In this document: positions 56,301 to 64,000 of the stretch, piece after piece
How positions within the stretch are numbered: position 1 is the stretch's first letter
How the letters are laid out: each line of letters starts with the position of its first letter
Origin: Rana temporaria
Taxonomy: Eukaryota; Chordata; Amphibia; Anura; Ranidae
Direction: 5' to 3'
Assembly (NCBI RefSeq): GCF_905171775.1
Contig: NC_053489.1
Span: 334,546,454-334,610,453, forward strand
Length of the DNA stretch: 64,000 bases
Position numbers and translations under genes: made by a program
Notes under the pieces: model-generated
Seen by the model: the letters and a program-made list of their open reading frames with translations, nothing else
What the model was told of the DNA's origin: nothing
The model's database searches: none

Positions 56301-59255
56301 ACCGGAGCATATAATTTTTTTATGTTTTTTGGACTTTTTACCAGGAATTTACCGATTTACCGGTCACACTAGGTACCCTCTGGCCTTTGGTGCTAGGACC
56401 TCCAAACTACCCACATTTGTAGAGGAGACTCTCGGCTACATGTCTACCAAAGGTGGGGTCACTGGCACCTAAGGCTGGCCGGTACCTTGCCTCCAAAGAT
56501 GGACCGTTTAACATGGGAGTCTATGGGGAAACAGGGTTAGCTTGAGACGTGATATCTCCACGGCTATTGGACCCTTGGACCCCAAACTTGGCTTGGTCTG
56601 TTCAGGACATATGGGGCTACAATGTGGCGAAGAAAGTAAGTCGCTATCAGTTATGGTTCGGGAGAACTGGCCATCCAAAATTTGGTGTTTTGGGACTTCT
56701 GCCTGAAATTGGTGTAAATTGGTTTTTGGGCTATAACTTTTGAACGGAAGGTGCTAGAGCCTTCAAACTTGGGGAGCATCTTCCTGAATAGCAACCGGAG
56801 CATATAATTTTTTTATGTTTTTTGGACTTTTTACCAGGAATTTACCGATTTACCGGTCACACTAGGTACCCTCTGGCCTTTGGTGCTAGGACCTCCAAAC
56901 TACCCACATTTGTAGAGGAGACTCTCGGCTACATGTCTACCAAAGGTGGGGTCACTGGCACCTAAGGCTGGCCGGTACCTTGCCTCCAAAGATGGACCGT
57001 TTAACATGGGAGTCTATGGGGAAACAGGGTTAGCTTGAGACGTGATATCTCCACGGCTATTGGACCCTTGGACCCCAAACTTGGCTTGGTCTGTTCAGGA
57101 CATATGGGGCTACAATGTGGCGAAGAAAGTAAGTCGCTATCAGTTATGGTTCGGGAGAACTGGCCATCCAAAATTTGGTGTTTTGGGACTTCTGCCTGAA
57201 ATTGGTGTAAATTGGTTTTTGGGCTATAACTTTTGAACGGAAGGTGCTAGAGCCTTCAAACTTGGGGAGCATCTTCCTGAATAGCAACCGGAGCATATAA
57301 TTTTTTTATGTTTTTTGGACTTTTTACCAGGAATTTACCGATTTACCGGTCACACTAGGTACCCTCTGGCCTTTGGTGCTAGGACCTCCAAACTACCCAC
57401 ATTTGTAGAGGAGACTCTCGGCTACATGTCTACCAAAGGTGGGGTCACTGGCACCTAAGGCTGGCCGGTACCTTGCCTCCAAAGATGGACCGTTTAACAT
57501 GGGAGTCTATGGGGAAACAGGGTTAGCTTGAGACGCGATATCTCCACGGCTATTGGACCCTTGGACCCCAAACTTGGCTTGGTCTGTTCAGGACATATGG
57601 GGCTACAATGTGGCGAAGAAAGTAAGTCGCTATCAGTTATGGTTCGGGAGAACTGGCCATCCAAAATTTGGTGTTTTGGGACTTCTGCCTGAAATTGGTG
57701 TAAATTGGTTTTTGGGCTATAACTTTTGAACGGAAGGTGCTAGAGCCTTCAAACTTGGGGAGCATCTTCCTGAATAGCAACCGGAGCATATAATTTTTTT
57801 ATGTTTTTTGGACTTTTTACCAGGAATTTACCGATTTACCGGTCACACTAGGTACCCTCTGGCCTTTGGTGCTAGGACCTCCAAACTACCCACATTTGTA
57901 GAGGAGACTCTCGGCTACATGTCTACCAAAGGTGGGGTCACTGGCACCTAAGGCTGGCCGGTACCTTGCCTCCAAAGATGGACCGTTTAACATGGGAGTC
58001 TATGGGGAAACAGGGTTAGCTTGAGACGCGATATCTCCACGGCTATTGGACCCTTGGACCCCAAACTTGGCTTGGTCTGTTCAGGACATATGGGGCTACA
58101 ATGTGGCGAAGAAAGTAAGTCGCTATCAGTTATGGTTCGGGAGAACTGGCCATCCAAAATTTGGTGTTTTGGGACTTCTGCCTGAAATTGGTGTAAATTG
58201 GTTTTTGGGCTATAACTTTTGAACGGAAGGTGCTAGAGCCTTCAAACTTGGGGAGCATCTTCCTGAATAGCAACCGGAGCATATAATTTTTTTATGTTTT
58301 TTGGACTTTTTACCAGGACTTTACCGATTTACCGGTCACACTAGGTACCCTCTGGCCTTTGGTGCTAGGACCTCCAAACTACCCACATTTGTAGAGGAGA
58401 CTCTCGGCTACATGTCTACCAAAGGTGGGGTCACTGGCACCTAAGGCTGGCCGGTACCTTGCCTCCAAAGATGGACCGTTTAACATGGGAGTCTATGGGG
58501 AAACAGGGTTAGCTTGAGACGCGATATCTCCACGGCTATTGGACCCTTGGACCCCAAACTTGGCTTGGTCTGTTCAGGACATATGGGGCTACAATGTGGC
58601 GAAGAAAGTAAGTCGCTATCGGATATGGTTCGGGAGAACTGGCCATCCAAAATTTGGTGTTTTGGGACTTCTGCCTGAAATTGGTGTAAATTGGTTTTTG
58701 GGCTATAACTTTTGAACGGAAGGTGCTAGAGCCTTCAAACTTGGGGAGCATCTTCCTGAATAGCAACCGGAGCATATAATTTTTTTATGTTTTTTGGACT
58801 TTTTACCAGGAATTTACCGATTTACCGGTCACACTAGGTACCCTCTGGCCTTTGGTGCTAGGACCTCCAAACTACCCACATTTGTAGAGGAGACTCTCGG
58901 CTACATGTCTACCAAAGGTGGGGTCACTGGCACCTAAGGCTGGCCGGTACCTTGCCTCCAAAGATGGACCGTTTAACATGGGAGTCTATGGGGAAACAGG
59001 GTTAGCTTGAGACGCGATATCTCCACGGCTATTGGACCCTTGGACCCCAAACTTGGCTTGGTCTGTTCAGGACATATGGGGCTACAATGTGGCGAAGAAA
59101 GTAAGTCGCTATCAGTTATGGTTCGGGAGAACTGGCCATCCAAAATTTGGTGTTTTGGGACTTCTGCCTGAAATTGGTGTAAATTGGTTTTTGGGCTATA
59201 ACTTTTGAACGGAAGGTGCTAGAGCCTTCAAACTTGGGGAGCATCTTCCTGAATA
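35340..59255. repeat. Satellite array, 493-bp monomer, about 48.5 units
   Basis: Head-to-tail units start gcttgagacgcgatatctcc at 35340, 35833 and so on, every 493 bp; a single T insertion near 43500 gives one 494-bp unit. Units are nearly identical. I see only scattered changes, such as gacgtgat in the units at 36826, 38305, 55068, 56547 and 57040, aggatttta at about 41061, 46979, 47472, 54865 and 55358, aggacttta at about 52893 and 58318, and catagaat near 43985, 48422 and 50395. Each unit has an EcoRV-type gatatc site. Short open frames in it are incidental. The length agrees with what I remember of a centromeric brown-frog satellite (S1a, about 494 bp), which is an inference. Confidence 0.97.
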
Positions 59256-60270
59256 GTGTATAATATAAAATAATGCGCTAATTATTAACTTAATTATGCC
59301 AACCGTGCTGAACAGTGATTCAAAAAACAATAAGGAACAAATCCACAAATAATGTCCAATTGTGTCTAAGATGTGCACCAGTGTTTCAATTAAAACAGCA
59401 ACACCCAGTTCAGTGCAGTGATAGGATTAAACGATGTAATCACAAAACCACTCCTGCTTCACAGATGGGGGGTTCTCCTCCACACAGACACCGCTCATGA
59501 AAAGAAAAGGAGACAGCTCATTGCACAGATGGTATGGCACCAGAAAGAACCAAGCAAAAAGATATTCCTCTAGAATGGCACACTCACGCTACCGCCGTTA
59601 AAACACAGCATGGATATTCAATGCACCAATCCTCCATAGGGCCGCTCAGCTAATGTTGCATCTACTCATTCGGATCCACTGTCCCGCTCGTAGCTCCTCC
59701 CCCACGCGTTACGTCAATGGTCACTTGACTTACTCATGGGTCACTCCCCATCAGTCCTCAGCTGTTGGTATTTATAGTCAGTGAGGCTGACAGGTAAAAA
59801 CGGGAGCAAAGGAGTGATTGCACATCGTCATCATTGCTGGCATTCAAAGGATTAAACATGCATTGTACATAATATCTAATACATGTTAGCAATTTTAATA
59901 AGAACTTAAATATTTAAAACTTTATCTAAAAACTTTACCGATTATGGCATTAATAGACACTGAGGATATGCATCAAAGGCATAGCAGCCTCTAGTGGCTA
60001 AAACATAGTATTCCATCTTATATTGAAAAAACTTAATCAAGCAATCAATTAGACACAGATATAGTCGCATTATTAACATACACTTATAACTATACAATAA
60101 CAATCCCAAATATATATTACGGTTAGAGAACCCTTTAGGTACTAAAAGATTAAAATTATGATTTAAAATTTTAAATTTTAAAATATATATAAAAATATAT
60201 ATAAAAATATAAAAATATAAAAATACATAAAAATACAGAGAGGAATTGATACATTATCACGAATACTTAA
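59256..60270. other. PLE2 left terminal repeat and 3' UTR
   Basis: About 1 kb between the satellite junction and the ORF2 stop. It contains cccacgcgttacgtcaatgg near 59703, a counterpart of the gacgtcacatgtgg block of PLE1, and an A/T-rich stretch (60130-60235) much like the 12000-12110 stretch of PLE1. No gene is seen in it. Confidence 0.6.
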
Positions 60271-61640
60271 TTAGTTATCAGAGATGAAACAATTGAGGTC
60301 AAATTCTATATTTAACCCATTGGGCGATAAAGACCTCATTTCGTGTATCCATCTTGATTCTGTTTGGCTTAAAGTCCGTACCATATGGCTACCTCTCCAA
60401 TGGGGGTTATATTTAGCAATGGCCCAAAATTTAAGATCTTTAGGGTTCATATTATGGCAGGAAGCGAAATGACGCGACACATTATGATTCGGAAAGCCCT
60501 TTTCAATATTTTGAACATGTTCCCTGAGCCTTTTCCATAGAGGTCTTTTTGTGCGACCAATGTACTGCAGAGAGCACGAACATTGTAGAGCATAGACAAC
60601 ACCCTCCGTCCTACATGTTATTAAATCTTTTATTTGGTATTCCTTTTGTGTAACATTGGACGTGAAGCTGGAACATTTTTGACCATTAAAATTGGTCTTT
60701 TTGCAGGCAAAACACCTTTTACAAGGAAAGAAGCCTTTTCCCTGAAAAAAGGTAAGAGTATTTGATTTGGTGGGGGGATCAGGTACATTTTTAGCCACCA
60801 AATCCCTTAAAGAGGGAGCACGTCTGTAAATTACCCTTGGCATACTTGGAAGTATACATTGCAGCTGTTGATCAGCTTGCAATATAGACCAATGCCGTTT
60901 TAAGATCAATTCCAGTTGTCTATGTTGGACATTATAGTCCAAGATTATGGGTATATTATCATCCATGATTTTATTTGTGATCTTATCTTTAATCAGTGTC
61001 TCTCTCGGTATGTCTAACACGTTTTTTATTTGCGTCTGTATGAAGCTGCTGTCATATCCTTTTTTGGTGAATCTCTCGCCAATCCAGTTAGCTTGTTCCA
61101 GATAGGTCTGAGAGTCGGTACAATTCCTGCGGATTCTTACTAACTGGCCTTTCGGTATGTTAATGAGCCATGGATCATGATGGCAACTATCTACCGGGAT
61201 ATAGCTGTTCCATTCTACCGGTTTGAAAAAGGTTTTAGTAATGATCTTTTGAGCTTCAAGTGAAATTTCTAAATCCAGAAATTGTATCTTTTTATCATTG
61301 ATGGTATAGGTAAGTACAATATTTTTCTGGTTAAGATTCAATTTATCAAAGAATTGAACCAATGATTCCGCATCTCCCTTCCATATAAGAATACAATCAT
61401 CAATGAATCTTTTATATAAAACCAATTGATCTGGCAAGTTCCGATAAATTGCCACTTCCTCCCACTCGGCCATGAAGACATTGGCAACACTAGGTGCATA
61501 TTTAGCTCCCATACCAATGCCATTTAATTGCCGGTAATACTTTTGTCTATACCAAAAATAGTTGTGTTGTAGGCCGAATGCCAAACATCTCAACACAAAT
61601 CTATTCTGTCTAGACACAAGTGACCCAAATTTATTTAAAG
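60271..61640 (-). pseudogene. PLE2 ORF2: RT catalytic part and GIY-YIG endonuclease
   Basis: The 448-codon frame (61617-60271) encodes GIGMGAKYAPSVANVFMAEW (residues 33-52), the catalytic YKRFIDDCILIW (68-79), the conserved VDSCHHDPWLINIPKGQ (about 146-162), the Cys knuckle CKRCFACKK and a GIY-YIG nuclease (GVVYALQCSCSLQYIGRT, about 338-355). It ends in GLNIEFDLNCFISDN. The start at 61617 is not native: the upstream RT motif lies in another frame, so a frameshift sits at about 61670, near ctctacactattataatcatg read on the minus strand. Confidence 0.93.
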
Positions 61641-61664
61641 CCCATTTCGATGCCTGGATTGCTT

Positions 61665-62580
61665 CTACATGATTATAATAGTGTAGAGCGAGGACACATC
61701 AGCTGTTGCTAGTAGGTAGTTCTCCGATGTTTCAACCTTTACAGTGTCCAAAATCTGGATCAAATGTTTGGTGTCCCTTAGGTAAGCCCTAGTTTGTGGG
61801 ACCAAGGGTTGAATGAACTTATCTACGTACTGTCCTAATCTTGCATTTATGGACTGAATACCGTTGATAATGGGTCTCCCTGGGGGTCTTAAAGGGTCCT
61901 TATGAATCTTCGGAATTGTATATATAATAGGAACCCTACAATTATCAGGGACTAGGTACTTGGATTCTCTTTTATGGAGTACTCCTTTTTCCTTTCCTCT
62001 TTGTACCAAATCAATTAGTTCTTCCTTGTATTCATTAGTAGGATTTCCTCTCAATTTAATATATGTGCTGGAATCTTGCAGTTGATTTTCCAATTCTTCG
62101 TAGTAGTATTCTTTTGAAAGTACCACTATAGCTCCTCCTTTGTCCGCAGGTCTAATTATGACCTGTTTGTTTTCCTCTAATTCTTTTATTCCTTTATGTA
62201 TACTTGTAGAATCAGGGACTTTTTTTACTTTCAATTTATCCAGGTCTCTGAGAACCAATTTATTAAACACTTCAACATGTTCATTATTATGGACTTGGGG
62301 ATTAAATAATGATTTATTCCTCAATTGGCTATGTTGAACTCTCCCCAAAAGATTTTGGTCCTGTATTCCTTTAATAGGTTGGTTCATCATATATTTTTTG
62401 ATATTAAGCTTCCTGGTATACTTCTGTATATCTACATAGACATCAAATTTGCTTAAGTTGCGTTTTGGTGCAAACTTAAGCCCTTTATCCAGAGTTAAAA
62501 GTTCCGTGCGTGTTAGTTCAATTCCACTAATATTATAAATACCCTCCCCTACTATACTTTTCTTCTTTTGTTGGATCTTG
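61665..62580 (-). pseudogene. PLE2 ORF2, N-terminal part with DKG motif
   Basis: Read on the minus strand, the frame is open from at least 62580: KKKSIVGEGIYNISGIELT, LKFAPKRNLSKFDVYVD, then M at 62390. It continues with VIIRPADKGGAIVVL (the PLE DKG motif), GRPIINGIQSINARLGQYVD and LLATADVSSLYTII, where the frame breaks by about one base. The first ATG of this frame (62390) lies after the conserved FAPKRN block, so the natural protein must start upstream by some other means or by fusion to ORF1. Confidence 0.88.
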
Positions 62581-63769
62581 TATCCGCCTCTACATCCTCT
62601 CTTTCGTTTGGGCTTCGCATATGTGTCGTTTGATCGTACCGTGGAGGAGTTCTCTCGCTCCGACGATACTCTAAAAAAGAACGTGAATCATTTTCCTCTC
62701 TGTAATTCCCCAACGGTTCATATTTATTCAGCGTGGGTATGGGACTTCTTCTATTATCATACTGATAATAATCCCTGGGAGTTGAGCTCCCATAGTTATA
62801 TTGTTGGGATAGCGGTCTAGATTGCTGTTGGGGGTAATTATCCCTCGGATCCCTACAGTCATGTGTATGGTACTGGTGATCCTGTTGGTAACCATACTGT
62901 TGTCCCCCTTGATAATCCTGTCGATTTTGTGGGGGTTTAGACTGTTTTTGATTATTCTTGTTTTTCCAAGCCGGTTTTCTCGGGGATTTAGATCTTGGTT
63001 TCTGATTGTTCTTATTCCCCCACCAGGGTTTTGGGGTTCTTGGTTCATTGTGATCATTTCTTGATGATCTTGGTGGATTACTGGAACCATAGCCATTAGG
63101 GTTGTCCCTATACAATCTACCATCCTCACCTCCATTACTACTGGTGGGTTCCGGAGATCTATATCTCATCTCTCTCCTTGGGGAAACTATTCGAACCTCC
63201 CTATCCGGGGATGATGAAATTGATCCCCTATTGCTATCCTTGAGATTAATTTGCCACTTGAAGGTTTGGTGCTGTTTATAATCATTGGTATCCCTAAGAT
63301 ATTTTCTCTTCTTCCGTTGTTTAATTTCAATATCTTTTTGTTCTAAAACTTTATTTAATTGGGCTGTGAGTGTTAAAAAGGACGTGCTTTCCTTATGCTC
63401 ATCTAGAAACACTTTGCACTCTGCAATCTGTTTATTAATCATGGAAAGTTTTCTTTGTTTCCGTTTGATTAAAAATTGTAACACTTCTGTCCCTTTTATA
63501 TTAAAAAATTGATACCATTCTTCTATGGAATCTTTATCTAAAAGACCATCATTTATTGGTACATCCCATCTCAGTCTCCGCGGTACAATACCTTCTTTTA
63601 TATATTGTTCATGGGTTGTGAGGTCCCACCATACACTCACTTTCTTCTCCATTAAGTGTCCAAACTTTCTAAAAGTGGTATCAAGGTCACCCACTTCAGA
63701 AACAGGTTTGGTGGTGAACACATCTTTTAAATCAACAGTGCGGTTCTCAATAAATTTGAATATATCCAT
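62552..63769 (-). CDS. PLE2 ORF1: conserved upstream protein, 405 residues, intact
   Basis: It starts MDIFKFIENRTVDLKDVF, matching PLE1 ORF1 (MDVFSYLENRGVSLTDVF). The conserved N-terminal domain has SVWWDLTTHEQYI and VPRRLRWDVPINDGLLDKDS (about residues 46-78), then a lysine-rich helix (about 95-165) with KQRKKRKYLRDTNDY. The last 200 residues are low-complexity, rich in Arg, Ser, Asn, Gln, Tyr and Pro, and end in the basic cluster SNKRRKV. The start is the first ATG and agrees with PLE1. The frame is fully open, unlike ORF2. The ORF2 frame overlaps its end in the -1 phase. Function unknown; the basic tail and disordered region would suit RNA or DNA binding. Confidence 0.85.
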   Translation of the reverse strand: MDIFKFIENRTVDLKDVFTTKPVSEVGDLDTTFRKFGHLMEKKVSVWWDLTTHEQYIKEGIVPRRLRWDVPINDGLLDKDSIEEWYQFFNIKGTEVLQFLIKRKQRKLSMINKQIAECKVFLDEHKESTSFLTLTAQLNKVLEQKDIEIKQRKKRKYLRDTNDYKQHQTFKWQINLKDSNRGSISSSPDREVRIVSPRREMRYRSPEPTSSNGGEDGRLYRDNPNGYGSSNPPRSSRNDHNEPRTPKPWWGNKNNQKPRSKSPRKPAWKNKNNQKQSKPPQNRQDYQGGQQYGYQQDHQYHTHDCRDPRDNYPQQQSRPLSQQYNYGSSTPRDYYQYDNRRSPIPTLNKYEPLGNYREENDSRSFLEYRRSERTPPRYDQTTHMRSPNEREDVEADTRSNKRRKV

Positions 63770-63923
63770 AATTTTGCTGCTAATAGTGAAAGGATGACCA
63801 GTGAAAAAATGTGTAAAAATAACTACAGCGCTAAATTAAATACTCAAACATATAACATTAATAAATCACCAAATAATAAAAAGCTGCAAAAATATTTGGT
63901 AGTGGGTCAAACAAAGTAAAAAA
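63770..63923. other. PLE2 ORF1 leader
   Basis: A/T-rich 154 bp between the ORF1 start codon and the right pseudo-LTR; the equivalent of 15497-15631 in PLE1. It holds no gene. Confidence 0.6.
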
Positions 63924-64000
63924 GTGTATAATATAAAATAATGCGCTAATTATTAACTTAATTATGCCAACCGTGCTGAACAGTGATTCAAAAAACAATA

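Larger units (their letters stand above)
59256..64000 (-). mobile_element. Penelope-like element PLE2 (incomplete at window end)
   Basis: It interrupts a satellite unit at gaatag/tgtataat. The first 77 bp (59256-59332, gtgtataatataaaataatg) recur in direct orientation at 63924-64000, marking the left and right pseudo-LTRs; the right one runs off the window. The coding strand is minus, with ORF1 at 63769-62552 and ORF2 in two frames at 62580-60271. The layout is the same as PLE1 and the proteins are homologous but diverged, so they are different families. Confidence 0.9.

Noticed and set aside
36828..57236. Recurring 64-codon open frames in satellite units (36828, 38307, 55070, 56549, 57042)
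   Set aside because: They exist only where a C-to-T change in gagacgtgat creates an ATG. All other units lack the start and no domain is recognisable. They are incidental to the repeat.
35340..59255. CRISPR-like interpretation of the regular repeats
   Set aside because: Units are 493 bp, head to tail, with no unique spacers and in vertebrate DNA. It is a satellite.

Overview
The window is vertebrate nuclear DNA, almost certainly from a ranid frog. The evidence is a spliced, vertebrate-type host gene (the 3' end of ncbp1), DIRS-type tyrosine-recombinase retrotransposons, Penelope-like elements (PLEs) with GIY-YIG endonucleases, L1-type LINE remains, short TTAA-flanked DNA elements, and a 24-kb satellite array with a 493-bp unit. 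I recall a centromeric satellite of about 494 bp (S1a) in European brown frogs (Rana). The match in length is suggestive, but I could not align it.

Layout. 1-6428: an ncbp1 intron holding a fold-back repeat, a 1026-bp tandem duplication and a decayed minus-strand L1 (ORF1, endonuclease and reverse transcriptase pieces). 6429-9974: the last four coding exons of ncbp1 on the plus strand, with MITEs in the introns. 9975-10940: 3' flank or UTR. 10955-23071: one PLE insertion (PLE1) with a 14-bp target duplication, which itself carries a 6037-bp DIRS element at 16549-22585. 23086-25942: intergenic DNA with a TTAA element between two direct repeats. 25943-35339: divergent satellite monomers of about 688 bp, interrupted by a Ty3/gypsy-type LTR retrotransposon (element A, 26915-34931). 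A second, related LTR element (B, 28482-32693) lies nested inside A, and three smaller DNA insertions lie in their LTRs. 35340-59255: about 48.5 nearly identical 493-bp satellite units. 59256-64000: a second PLE (PLE2) that interrupts the array and runs off the window end.

The most unusual content is in LTR elements A and B. Between a gag/protease region and the last part of RNase H, where reverse transcriptase would be expected, both carry a segment derived from the host gene HEXIM (7SK-RNA-binding inhibitor of P-TEFb). Copy B keeps the arginine/lysine-rich 7SK-binding motif, a PYNT-like motif and the coiled-coil start. Copy A keeps only the coiled-coil part, fused in frame behind protease. 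Both share the same right-hand junction to RNase H although their LTRs differ, so the capture looks older than the split between the two subfamilies.

Nearly all insertions can be ordered in time because target duplications or paralogous empty sites are present in the window: satellite edge, then LTR element A, then element B, then the MITEs inside LTR-B; separately, PLE1 then DIRS; and the homogeneous satellite then PLE2. Apart from the ncbp1 exons, every coding region seen is a mobile-element gene, most with frameshifts or deletions.
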